This document shows, piece by piece, positions 51,479-63,186 of a stretch of DNA of 64,000 nucleotides; within the stretch, counting starts at the first letter, position 1, and every line of letters begins with the position of its first letter. The stretch is from positions 34,818-98,817 of the forward strand of contig JAYKAV010000012.1 of NCBI GenBank assembly GCA_035582835.1, written 5' to 3'. The position numbers and the translations under genes were made by a program. Source of the stretch: Phoebastria nigripes. Its lineage: Eukaryota; Chordata; Aves; Procellariiformes; Diomedeidae. The notes below the pieces were generated by a model. That model worked only from the letters and a program-made list of their open reading frames with translations. It had not been told where the DNA came from and did not search any database.

Positions 51479-54354
51479 TATATGACGCTGTGAAGCTGAA
51501 TCCTCTTTTATTGCCATACTTTCTTATATGGTGGGACAGCAGTGAAAGCTGCCGGTTAATCAGTTCTGAAGTCCTACGTGTGGGCAGGAAGATGTGCTAT
51601 TAATTATCCAGTGAGGTGTACCTGCATGATTAACATGAATTCATTTTCCATTCTGCACTCTATTGCTTTTCCAGTTGCAATATCTTTGTTAGAACTACGT
51701 AGAAAGGGAATTAAAGGGGGAAGAAGACACGCTCTGTAAAACCCCAAGCAAAGGACACAGACCTTGTGGCTAAAAAAGGAGACAAGATCAGGCAGCAACG
51801 CCACTATTGCCAGTTGTACTGCCCAGATGTTTCTCATCTNTTCAGGCACAGGTCTTTATTGTCAGCTGCCACATGACAAGTTGCAAAGTTAAGGCGTAGT
51901 AAGTAAGGCAGCCTGCCATGAAACTGAGAAAAATGAGGAAAACAATATGCTTTCACCTCTTTTCACAGAGCTTTGCTTTAACTGGTTAAAAATGTTCCTC
52001 TATTTTGCATAGGGCTGAGCAAATCACTCATCATAAATGATGTATTAACCTAATTGCATCATTTTTACTCTGTGAAATGTTCCTGAGTAGATTTAAAAGT
52101 ATTTCTTTGAAAAGGTATTGGTGCTTGAAAACAAATTACCAGATATTTTATCTGCACATGATAGTTACATACAAATAGGTAATACTGTAAATTGAGAAAG
52201 TCTAATATTACCTCTCCATATACCATTTGAGAAGCATTTAAGAAATAACTTCAAAGAAAATATTTATAGCTAAAATTAGTGTGTTAAGAATATTTTGTGC
52301 GACTGAAGCTCACTCATCAAGTGCTTGAGGAAAGTCATTGTGAAGGACTCAGGCTCAAATAAAAATTAATTATTTCTTAATATGCCAGTAAAATTATTGC
52401 TATCACTTGATCTATTTTAATTAACAGAGTCATAGCTTTCTGGGATAGACAATATNATCTCAGGTATACAAAGGACATATACTTATATCCAGATATTGAA
52501 CTGCTCTAAGACAAATTGCCTATGTTTAACTAAAACTTGTCTCAGGATTACATCAAATCTTTTATTTCCCTTGATGCAATTCTGTTATTTCCCTTGAAGG
52601 TCTCTGCGCAGAAGGTTCAAACAGCAGGAAAAACAACTACTGAGGTAATGCAGGAAGATACAAAATGAAAAGTGTGTCCAGATCTCTGCTGGAAAAGAAA
52701 TTGCATTTCTGGTAAGCGGTAGAGATCAAATAAGGCAGAAAGAGCCTGACTGCCCATCAGTCTATTAAGGGCAACGAGAGTCAATGGAGGATCGATATGT
52801 TTTGGGTAAGGCCTTGAAAGAGACCTCTAAATGTGCATAATTAGCCGTTCTTGAAAGTGTCAAAATAGTTCACAGTAAAACACCCTTGCGTATGTGAAAA
52901 CATGTGAGAATACAGCCACTGCTCATACCCACATGAAATCCAGGCTGACCACCATGTGTGAGAGCAACTATAAAAGCCAGAAGAATGACAACAACTAAAC
53001 CCTAGAATATATTATATCAGTCACTCATACTTTGGACTTGTGAGAGCATGAATTAAAACTTTCATGTGAACGCTTGAAAACCAGTTGGTCTGGCCTTTGG
53101 GATCACGAATGTTTTTCAGGGTGAACAGCAGCAGCAGAGATTCATTCTGCTTGTAACCATGCATAGGAAATGCACGTTAATCCTCCACTGCACCTGAATA
53201 ACAGAAGCTGAGAGACCTTACATTTAATTTGAGTTTTTGGATAATATTACACTGTAAATAAGGACTAGCTGCCATCCAGGAGGATTGCNTAGTCTGTAAG
53301 GATTCAAGCAAAGCAAGTTTTTACTATTGTTTCCCTTCTAAAGCAATATCACAAGAACTTCTTCTGCCAGGTCCTTTGTGAAAGTTTGGGGTGCACAAGT
53401 CTGGGATATGGCAAGTTTGGAGCCCTGCTTCAGTACATTGTAAATNAGGTTCTGCTTTTAGCATTTGGAGGGTCTCACCAACAGGAGTTCTATGTTTTGC
53501 AGTTAATGAAGTTCAGAAGACAAAACCCTGTTGCTTTAAGAAGCGTTACTAAAACTCCCTTCATGCCAAACAAACACCAGATTTAAAAAAATCTGGTGGT
53601 CTATTTATTATCCTCTTGGCTTCAGTTCATAATTCTCAGGAACTCTAAATGAAGCTGTATGGATGGATTGTTTACAAACGTTTGTGTCTGGCTGCAGACA
53701 CTCCAAATACGCCAATACAAAAAGCAGCTATAGTTCATTCATTGCAAATAGGCTTTTACTTTGCAGTTAATAATCCACAAACAGATTTATTCTCTGAATA
53801 GTTAGCAATCCTCAAAACAGCAATATTTTTTCAACCAGGCTAGGATTCCTGTTTTAANGACTGAAGGAACTAAACTATACGATTAGGTTTCCTTCTTTTT
53901 ACTCTCCTGTGACATTAGACTGGCATTTGAGAATTATCANTAGAAGTCTCTGGTGGTTTTAGAGCAAAAACCCAGAAAATGCAACAAACTGAAAGATATA
54001 AAATATATCTTCGCCCCCCTCAGGATGGGATTGTGCATATATTCTGCTATAATGTATATAACATGTATATAACATAGTGCGTATGTTTTTACTGTCTGCT
54101 ACAGGATACTCAAACTCTCAGCCTATTTATTAAAGATCAATTTTTGCGATATCATTGATCCACCAAACACTGGAACTGTCATCCTCGCTCAGGAGTAGCT
54201 GCAGTAGCAGCTGAAATACAATCCTTTCTTCTACATTTCTCTGTGGATTAAGCCCTCAATATACACATAATAGACAGTCTCTTTGTGAAGATTATATGCC
54301 ACTGGTATCAGACAAAAAANGAACAATAATACGGTAGTATGTTTAAAAAATGTT
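51479..54354. other. Non-coding sequence between LTR 1 and the CR1 fragment
   Basis: AT-rich unique DNA. It contains a perfect 10 bp hairpin (53575-53598) and a tandem pair of atgtatataac (54052-54062 and 54063-54073). No retroviral coding traces follow LTR 1 on either side. No gene is supported. Confidence 0.55.
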
Positions 54355-55150
54355 GAGGAATTACAGACCAATCATTCTCTGCTCTGTGCCCAGAAAGATA
54401 GCAGAATAAATAGTCAGACAATCTATTTAAGCACTCAGAAGATAAAAGATGATAAGAAAGAACCAGTGTGGATGTTTTGAGAACAAATCATATCAAGCTA
54501 ACCTAATGCCTTTCGGTGATAAGGTACCAGTGTTGTGGATAGGGAAGAAGCAGTAGATGTCTGCAGGAGAGAAGCTGTGGTGGGAGACAGTAGGAGTGTC
54601 ATTAACAAAGAAAAGCAGACATCAGATCAGGATAAATAAACAGGAATAGTATGTTTTAAATGTGGAGTAATTCTTCAAGGCTACTCATCAGTAAGACTAC
54701 AGCTGGAGTACTCTGGCCTGTCTTTGACCCAATATTTCTAAAAAGATATGGATTAACTAAAGGGAATTCTGAGGAGAACATGCCAAATAGTCAGAACTGC
54801 AGAAAGCATGAAGAAAGCCTGAAATAACTGAGCTTGGTTAGTCTGGAGAAGGACAATAAGGGAGGTGAAATGCCTTCACATAAGCAAATGGTTGTTCTAA
54901 GCTACATGGCATCATCTCTAGCTCTGTCCTCTGTGGGGAGGAAGGCTGTAGAGTGTGCTCCTTGCCATCAGGGAAGGGTTGGATAATTTCCATGATTAAA
55001 TTGCAAGGAAAACTTAGGTTAAACACTAGGGAAAAAAAATGTCCAGCCTAAAGGCTAGGTAGGTAGTGGAATAAATAATGTAGAAGTCTGTGGAATTTCC
55101 ATCAGTGGAAGGACAGGTTAAGCAGACACCTGTCAGACACAATTTAAGTC
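54355..55150 (+). mobile_element. Old CR1/L3-like LINE fragment with internal deletion
   Basis: The fragment begins with a block encoding NYRPI (54360-54374), the conserved start of the reverse transcriptase domain in CR1/L3 LINEs. Downstream words follow the family order: cagaaagatagcagaataaa, gaacaaatcatatcaagcta, then gataaggtaccag and gaagcagtagatgt. The copy then jumps to the 3' portion: a ctacagctggagtactctgg block at about 54699, ttctgaggagaac, agcttggttagtctggagaa, a gatgccat-like stretch, and aatttccatcagtggaagg with gacacctgtcag near the end. Roughly the middle of the reverse transcriptase and the following part are missing, so this is an internally deleted, inactive relic. Frames are broken many times. 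Confidence 0.85.
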
Positions 55151-58100
55151 TGGTTTATACTATCTTGAGATAAAAATGATGGAGTGGGTGACTGTAAAAA
55201 CCCTTCTTCCCTTCTCCCTGCTTTATATGACTCCATTTTTATTTTTGTCCTGACATCCAGCTTAAGGTTAGACTTAATTAAAATATTTGAAGCCAAATAA
55301 CATATCTATGATTTTTGTGTTTCGCTACAAACCATTTCAATTGGCAAAATTGATGGCTTTTGAGTAGACCATGGTACAGCAACAGGTTTCAAACACATCT
55401 GGGAAGAGCTTCCCTGGCTTTTCTTTTACTCCTCCATCTGATCACCCCCAGCATGAAATCGCCACTAGTGCCTTTGCAATCATACTTCAGTTTCCTGGCA
55501 TTTGCAACAATTCCTCCATGATGGCTACAGCCTCTTCAGGAATCCTCTTGCAAAATGTATTTCCCCATTTTCTCTGTTCCAAATACTGAATCTTTTTCAA
55601 ACACTCTTTTCATGGTGATGGTAGTCGAACTACTACTGTTTTTCAAATGTCTTTCTGCACGCAGGCCCCATTCTAGCTAATATACCATATGCCCTTGAGT
55701 TAAATTAAGTCAAAATACATCAACCCCAAAAGTTTTCACAGGCTTGCGTGAGTTCTTTTGAAGTTCTGCACAGTTTGCCAACATATTGCTTATAAAGCAT
55801 ATACTAAAAATGGTGACNATTGGAAATATAACTACATTAACTCTTCTGTTGTTTGGAGTAAAGCACTGAGATTATTAATATAAGTTAAAAGATCTACCAG
55901 AATCACAGACTTAAGAGTATTTTAAGCTGATGACATACCAGAGACAACAGGTGTAACTGAGACACAGTGAATTATGAGTGATTCTTAGGAGAGGGGATTG
56001 GTTGGTTTTCTTTGTCCCCAAAACCCTACAAAATAAGGTGGATGGGATTAAAATTTGTACCTTCTTTTTTTCTGGTGTCCAAACCCTAGAGATGACAGCC
56101 AAGGAAATAATCTGTGCTCCACAGGAATGGTGGGCAGAATAAGTGATAGATTTGCATATGAGGAAAATAATTCTGATAGGATGGATAGCAAAACATTGAA
56201 ATAAGTTGTCCAGAAATACTTCGTAAGATGTGTCCAATATCNTAGCCTGCAGGAACAGAGCAGACAAATATCTTTTCAGACAGAGCAGCACTATGGTTGA
56301 TCCAGTCTGGGGGCAGAGGGGACNGGACACAGATGGACGACTTCCTAACACCCATTCTCATTCTCTTATTTTATTCATTGCAGGGACAGGAAGCCATACT
56401 TTCTAAGAACTATAGGTTTTTATAAACAAACGTAGCTGGAAATAATGCATTTTAACAGGAGTATTACAAACCTGTGACTCCCCATTTCCATTCAAAGGAA
56501 AAAGGCTTTGCTACAGATTCTGCTGACTGCGTAACATTTTGAACTGGAATGCGTGGAAAACTCAAAACTTTGGTGGAAAGCTGTAAATATTCAGGTTTGA
56601 GTATTTTGATTGAACCAATATGCAACTAATTCATATTATTTTCAAGCTGAAGAGGTCATCTCGACAGCTTCTGGACCATGACTGTCAGGAGCTGTATTCG
56701 GAGAGAATTACTGNTTATTTCTCTTGGAAAAGTATCGCTCAAGTTACCATAAAAGTGGTGTTGCTGCACACACATACTGATTTCAACAATAATTGATTTA
56801 AGTGAAAGTTTAAGTTGCAGTTCTATATGCAACACATTTTGGTAAATATATTGGAAAATATAACACTTGGTTCACAAATATGAAAGCTAAAATTTGTGAG
56901 GGGTATATATATCACCAAAGACAAAAAGGAAACTTCTCATGCTGATGAAACTATGAAGGAAAACCCAAGCATAGGTATGCGCTTGCCCTGCTATCTTTTC
57001 ACCCAAATGCAAGTTGGTAGGCTTTAATGCATGGTAGCTGAGTGAAATTCCATGAGATAGAGGAGATCAAACAATTTTCCAGTTGTTTGAATTCCAATTT
57101 CCTTTCCAATTTTAAAAGCCATGAAAATTTACCTGTTGAGTGATGGAATCTCTTCTCCTATTCACAGTTCATTCCCTGCATCGGTACCCAGCCTTCCTGC
57201 AGAACCTACCAGCTGGGGCCATCTTCCACCCGTAGTTCCTCATACCAACAGTGATCCAAAAATAATTTTCAGGGGGTTTGTTGCAACTTTCCATTATTAA
57301 TTATTTTTTTTTAATACACCAAACTTTAAGGAGAAATTCAAGAGACATCATGTTTATTTTTAGTTGTAAGAATCAAGGTCCCAGAAAAAATCAGCCTCAG
57401 TTAAAGGCATTTATCTTAATTTTCTGATCCCTGTTCTTATTTTTTGAGAGCAATGAAGGCTCAGGTATGATCTTGTACTGTTGATTCCGTGGACTTATCT
57501 CCAACTGTAAACATCTATAGAGTCAGAGCCAAAGGTTTCTTTAAATTAGATGCTCAGTAGCCAACAGGTATTTGTTATTATTGTTCATGAAGTCCCGTTC
57601 TCATGAGATAAATACGCAGAGGCAACTTTTATATTTCACTTTGTTGAATTCATTTTATGAGATATTCAGGCTTAGCGGTGCTTCGTTGCTTTTTCTGGAT
57701 TTTTTTTTTTTTTAAGATTATGTTTTCATCCAATTGTCTTTCTATAGATTTACAGTAAAAACAACTAAGGACACTTTGTACCTAACCTTTTCATAAAAAG
57801 TGATTGAAAAGTTCAGCTGAATATGCTCAGTGCATTTTTTTTGCTTGTCATCCTTCACAGATTTACTTCTTTCCATTCCATCTAAAAATATTGTTTTGTT
57901 TAAGAGGAAAAAAACCTATCCTTGTGACAATTTGCATAATATGTTAATGCTGATATGCATCTAGACATCTGGATGGCATTTTAATATCTCATTCTCATTC
58001 AGACAACTAGAAACCACACAGATGGTAGAGACAATTTTAAGAGCATTGTTGTAAACAAATAAGGCAGCCAGGAAATCAAACACGCTCTAAGATAGGCTTT

Positions 58101-59801
58101 AGAGCCTCTACTGCTTTCTGTGTGAGAATATGCATATGACATGTTTTGACTGCAAGAGAGAGCAGCCTTCTTCAGTTTCAGATAAACTAAGAGGTAAATG
58201 CAGAATTTTTAAGTGGGATTGGGGATCATTTTATGGCAAACTCCTTACCCTGCCCAGCATAGCTGGCACCACAGATTATGCTCAGCACTTGTAAGACTAA
58301 GTTATTTGAGGCTCAAGATGCTGCTGGGCAGACTACGTGTTTTATTTTATCTTCTTTTCAATTAGCAATAGAAATATGAAAAACCCTGATTGCTTCAGGA
58401 AGAAGACATGTAAATTATGTTTTCATACTTTACATAATAACGTACCTTCTAGTAGTTTTTTGCTCCTGTTGTTAAAAATTCATCTACATGAAGTTGTGTA
58501 GGACTTCGTAATCCCCTGCAGTCCTCTTTAATCTGCTTCTTGTTTGTACCTCTTTATAGGTATGTAATCTTTCTGAACTAGAGCAACTACTGCAGGTGCT
58601 GGTGTTTTGGATGTCTGCTCAATATGCTTACGTAAGAGCTATACAACAGCNTTTTCTGTAGGTGGAGCTGACGTTTTAGCAGATGCTGTAAATTGGTGTA
58701 TCTCTCTGGATTGCATTAAAATTACTCACTCCTATCTTTATCAAATAACATCATAAACTAATTATTTGTCCCTTAACAATAGCTGCTCTTGGACCTCTTA
58801 GCAGTTATGGCTACAGATCCCACACAATTGATTTCACTGACCTTATAGAAGTTTCAGGAATTCAGCTGTACTCACTGAAGTACAAGACTCCAGGACCTCG
58901 TCCTTCATCTCCTGTAACACAGGTAAAAAGTTACCATTTAAATACTATCCCTTCGCTATGCAATTATAAGTAAATGAAAATATTACAAAAGCTATTGAAT
59001 TTTACATTACAAAACTAGGTCTCTAAGCCTCTACTGGTAACCCAAGGAACATTTCAGGTAGTGAACACCAATGAGCTATTTGGAAAACCAGTTAAAAATT
59101 TGTGCCCGATTCAGTCTAGTTAACTGAAAACCACGGGACTCTCTTGAATTCAAGAGAATGGGATTAGAAGCTCACGGAAAGCTGGTGGGTAACCACCTCA
59201 GAAAGCAGTTTATCAAAGGAACTTGTGAAAACAGTAGTTCCTAATATATTTCTGCTTTTCCTCTCATCTCAGAACCGTGGATTTGCATATGGTAAATGCC
59301 AAGAAGGGAATGGAAGACAACACACAGAAATGAAAGACAAAGCTAATGGAAATTCAACACAAAAAAAGGCCTTAAGTCATCTCTCAAAGCTAGGAATAAA
59401 AACAATACTATAGCATAAAATAACCCAACAGAAGCCTTTCAGAGTGAACGCTGAATAAACCAACTTTCCTTCGTGACTGCGACCTGCCCCCAGGCTGACG
59501 ACCATTCCCATTAACCTGCGGGTGCTGCCCACTACTGGGTGATGTTCTTCTTTCCCACAGGTGTTTTCTGTCTCTGTCTCTCACACTTCTCCTTCCTTTA
59601 AAAACCCCTCTGCACTAGAGTTTCGTTGCCCTTACCAAGCTGTCAGCCAGGTAGCCGCAGTGGATTGAAGACTGTCACTGTGATTGGGATCAGGAGCTAC
59701 CGGCAGGCGAAATGGAGGCAGCAGTTGGAATCTGGGCCAGGAAGTCTTCTGCGGTCTAATGTAGCTGTGAAAAATTTATGTTCCATATTTTAAGTTTGTC
59801 T
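55151..59801. other. Non-coding unique sequence
   Basis: AT-rich DNA. Two overlapping minus-strand open frames (55911-56351, 146 codons, and 56086-56361) cross two N positions and have no recognisable domain. A fossil-repeat trace with an 18-base palindrome is at about 59104-59175. A GC-richer block at about 59470-59760 precedes an A-rich tract. Confidence 0.5.
59104..59175 (+). repeat. Candidate fossil MITE-like repeat
   Basis: The words gcccgattcagtctagt, then a ccacgggact block and tctcttgaattcaagaga with gaatgggatt, resemble ancient amniote repeats with a palindromic TTGA(A/C)TTCAA core. The palindrome is perfect over 18 bases (59140-59157). Family assignment is from memory of such cores and is weak. 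Confidence 0.3.
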
Positions 59802-59819
59802 AAAAAAAAAAAAAAAAAA
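59802..59819 (+). repeat. Poly-A tract (A18) followed by A/C-rich DNA
   Basis: Eighteen A residues followed by about 30 bases of A-rich sequence with short C runs. It follows a GC-richer block at about 59470-59760. A retroposed transcript is conceivable, but no AATAAA precedes the run and no flanking duplication was identified. Confidence 0.85.
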
Positions 59820-62577
59820 CCAACACAAAAAAACCCCAAACAAAACCAATAAAACTTTAATCCTAAGCATGCTTACTTTGACAAATTTAGTTAGTGTCTG
59901 GCAGAAAAGGGAGGATAAAAATAGTCATTTAATTTTTAGTCTGCAAATTGTAAGATTGCAAACAGCATTTGCTCTCAAAGATGATTCTTTGTTCACACAG
60001 CTGGATTTTTGTGATGTCTGGTACATGCTTAAAGAAAATCATGATCTAATTGTTCATACTTCAAGCCTGTTGATGATGGAGCTATTGTGGCAACTAGAAT
60101 GGATGGAAAAAACATTAATATCAAATGGTGCAAGCACCTCCCTCTGATCACAGAGTGCTGGAAAGCAGGAAAATTATTAAATTATGATAGAAATAGTCAG
60201 AAAGCAAGAGATAGACACTTTTAAAGCACAGATTTATTTGTTTTTAGGCAGATGGGGCTGATGTATTCTTTCACCAGGCTTAGCAGGTTTGTAGAGGAGG
60301 AGACGGCTCCAGCAACAGGAGTGCTTGGCTGAGAGGTCATGATCAGTGCCATGAAGCTTCAGGACATGCCTCTACCTTTCCTTCTCTGTGAATTGCACTT
60401 TCCACCCACCCTGGTTTTACAGCAGTGTGCATTAGTGAAGCAGGTCAGAGAATCCAAAGTTATTTTTGAGGTTTATCATTTTTCCAGATATCAATCTTCC
60501 TACATCTCAAAAAACACAACAAGCAGGCATTTTTATAGGATTGCAAGAGCTTTTGGTGAAAGGTTTTCATAAAATATGTATGAATTCATTGTCTATAGGC
60601 AGTGAAAAAAGAACAGATATATCACAAAAGATCATATTTTTGTGTCATCTTTGGTGAGAAAATATAGATCAATTGATTCTAAACTCTTGTTTTGCTGGTA
60701 CAGAAACGGTACAAAAAGCACTGAGGTAACTGATGTTGACACCACAGGAAGAGTTATTATCTAATGAGTTTTCTCTATTCGGATCTGTAACTTAGACAAT
60801 TCCATATTGAAAGAAATTCGCCTTGTTGTCTACTATTCTTTATCAACTTATGAAGAACTGAAAAGGCGTTCCACGTCACTCATTTAAACCATAAAAACAT
60901 TAAAGCATTTCAGCTGGAAATTTATAAGAACTTTTATGTAAAGAATATGATGTCTTGTTCCTTAACCCTGTTTCCAAAATGAATGCCTTTTTTAAAAACT
61001 TGAAATTTCTCCAAAAAATGAAGCTGATCATTCAGGCTGCATGATTAAATTTGAGGATTTGAAAGTAACTGAAAATAGGTTATTAAATCAGGTAGTATTG
61101 ACCTGCTTTATGAGTATAATCCCCACTGTTTGAATAGGTGGAGAAGAGAAATCACAATGCCTGAAGATGACTTAAATCTGTTATTAATTTGTGCAGCTCT
61201 AGTTAGGTAACAGAAAATCAGTTGGTAAATTAAGGGATAATGATAGCCAATCTTTTAAAGAATTTTTAAAAATATTACGAGGAACTTGGATTCCTTAATT
61301 CCTGTGAAGAAGCCATCATTGTAGGTATGTACACAATAGCATTAGATGGAGATACTAAATTTCTATCAGTGTTATGACGGTGATTTCAAAAGCTACATTA
61401 TTAAAAAAGAGGCATAATTAAAAGGGAAGGGGCTCCTTTCAAGCTGTTTCAGGCTTTAGTTACTTACCTTAATCAATCACAAAAAAAGGTGGGATTGCCT
61501 CCTCCATTTGCATGCCTAGAATAACTCTTTTGGAATTGCTCCAATACTCTGTATAATTTTAGACTTAGGACAGCTGCTCGCTCTAGTCAAGCTAATAAAA
61601 TTTCACAAAAAATACATCACTCTGTGTGCAGAACTAGATGCAAAGAAGTATCAAAATGCTTGATTTATCTCACTACCTTGCAGCAAAGCTACCCCTGCTC
61701 TCAGAAATACTAAGGTGTATGGTACCATGGAAAGTCCTTGAGCGTAACAAAGTGCCAAGGGAAAAAATGGAAATGAAAGGGAAGAGATGCACTTTCCCTG
61801 GTGGGATTTAATTGTGCTGTTGACTCTCTTCAGGATCCCATCTCCCATCCGTCCTGAAGCAAATGACATACAAAATGGTCTATGGTGCTACACTGCAGCT
61901 GTATGTGTCAGTCTAGCAATCAGCCGTGGAGTCCTAAGGATGGAGTTATTTAAGCAGGGTTATTTGGGAAATGGCTTACTTCTAGTATTGTGTCTGCGGC
62001 ATTTGTGGAAAAGTCGTCTTTACGATCCTGCCTCCCACCAGCTGGTCTTCTGTTGGTCTTCAGATATGCGTGTATGTATGTCTGCCATGGAGCAGCCACC
62101 TGCAATACATTCACAGATCAATTTACTGTCAAGTGGTTTGGAGTGATTTGGTGCTCAGTTTGAGATGAAGTTGCCCTAAGCAGCTGAATTTCAACAACTG
62201 TTTCCTAGAATTGTACTTACAGTAAATTAAGCCATTTCAAAGGTTTTTCATTTAGACACTGACAAGTGTTTCTGTACTTAATGTTGTTTTGATTGGGATC
62301 TACTCTATAGGACTTCTGTGTAGCTCTTAGTCCTCCCTGCAAGCAGATGAGGGAGCAGAGGTTTCTATAGCATATCCTAGTTCTGTAAAAAGCTAATTGC
62401 AGACATCACAACTGAGCCAGGGTGATTTCCAAGTCACCCCTTCAATTCAGGATCAGCTCTGGTGCAACCAGACTCATCTCACCTGTGCTTCAGTGGGAGC
62501 CCTTCCTCTGATAGCACTGAACCTGCCTGTATNTCTCTCAAGATTGGTTTTTCTTTCAAAGCCAAAGATAACACTTC
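59820..62577. other. Non-coding unique sequence upstream of LTR 2
   Basis: AT-rich DNA with open frames up to 119 codons (61787-62146 plus). None shows a recognisable domain. No mobile element beyond the A-rich tract is recognised. Confidence 0.5.
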
Positions 62578-62712
62578 CCTACTGTCGTGGTTTAATGCCA
62601 GTCGGCAACCAAGCACCACACAGCTGCTTGCTCACCTCCCGCCCCTCCGGTGAGATGGGGGAGAGAATCGGAAGGGTAAAAGTAAGAAAACTCATGGGTT
62701 GAGTAAGAACAG

Positions 62713-62718
62713 TTTAAT
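62713..62718 (-). terminator. LTR 2 polyadenylation signal
   Basis: ATTAAA on the minus strand (TTTAAT on plus), about 200 bp downstream of the TATA box in the sense direction, followed by ctgttc as in other members of the family that I recall. It is a eukaryotic poly(A) signal, placed here under terminator for lack of a closer type. Confidence 0.55.
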
Positions 62719-62723
62719 GATTG

Positions 62724-62756
62724 AAATAAAATAAAATAAAATAAAATAAAAAAGTA
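62724..62756 (+). repeat. (AAAAT)n microsatellite within LTR 2
   Basis: About five AAAAT units followed by short AAT-like repeats. LTR 1 has unrelated A/C/G sequence at the matching position, so this distinguishes the two LTR subfamilies. Confidence 0.85.
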
Positions 62757-62918
62757 ATAATGATAATAATGTAATTGTAATGAAAAGGAAAAGAACAAAA
62801 AGAGAGAGAAAAACAAAACCCAGGAAAAACAAGTGATGCAACCACTCACCACCTGCCGACCGATGCCCAGCCAGTGTCCAAGCAGTGATCGCTGCCCCCC
62901 GGCCAACTCCCCCCCAGT

Positions 62919-62925
62919 TTATATA
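62919..62925 (-). promoter_or_regulatory. LTR 2 TATA box
   Basis: The minus strand reads GTATATAAACTGG in the position expected for the U3/R boundary of this LTR family. Transcription from it would run leftwards, towards lower coordinates. Activity is inferred from sequence only. Confidence 0.6.
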
Positions 62926-63186
62926 CTGAGCATGACATCATATGGTATGGAATACCCCTTTGGACAGTTTGGGTCAGCTGTCCTGACTGTGCTCCCTCCC
63001 AGCTTCTTGTGCACCTGGCAGAGCATGGGAAGCTGAAAAGTCCTTGACTAGTGTAAGCACTGCTTAGCAACAACTAAAACATCAGTGTGTTATCAACCTT
63101 ATTCTCATGCTAAATCCAAAACACAGCACTATACCAGCTACTAGGAGGAAAACTAACTCTATCCCGGCCAAAACCAGGACACCTAC

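Larger units (their letters stand above)
62583..63181 (-). mobile_element. Solo LTR of an avian endogenous retrovirus (LTR 2)
   Basis: A 599 bp element. On the plus strand it starts tgtcgtggtttaatgcc and ends aaaaccaggaca, with intact TG...CA termini, and is flanked by a perfect 5 bp target-site duplication cctac (62578-62582 and 63182-63186), typical of ERVL-type integration. Sense is the minus strand. There it carries a TATATAA box (plus 62919-62925) and an ATTAAA polyadenylation signal (plus 62713-62718). An A-rich AATAA repeat lies at about 62724-62752. No internal genes are present, so it is a solo LTR. It keeps better termini, TATA box and polyadenylation signal than LTR 1 and is probably the younger insertion. 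Overlapping open frames here are artefacts. Confidence 0.95.

Noticed and set aside
51135..51485. Proline- and serine-rich 116-codon frame as a protein gene
   Set aside because: It lies inside solo LTR 1; the proline-rich translation reflects LTR base composition.
55911..56361. 146-codon minus-strand open frame as a gene
   Set aside because: It crosses two N positions, has no recognisable domain and shows no compositional shift. Chance in AT-rich DNA is sufficient.
61787..62146. 119-codon plus-strand frame
   Set aside because: No signal peptide, domain or splice context is recognised, and its length is within chance for 64 kb.
62397..63073. Several overlapping open frames on both strands
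   Set aside because: They fall wholly or largely inside LTR 2 or cross its edge and have no recognisable protein content.
50880..63181. Two LTRs in the same orientation might bound one complete provirus
   Set aside because: Each LTR is flanked by its own different 5 bp target-site duplication, they belong to different subfamilies, and no retroviral coding traces lie between them.
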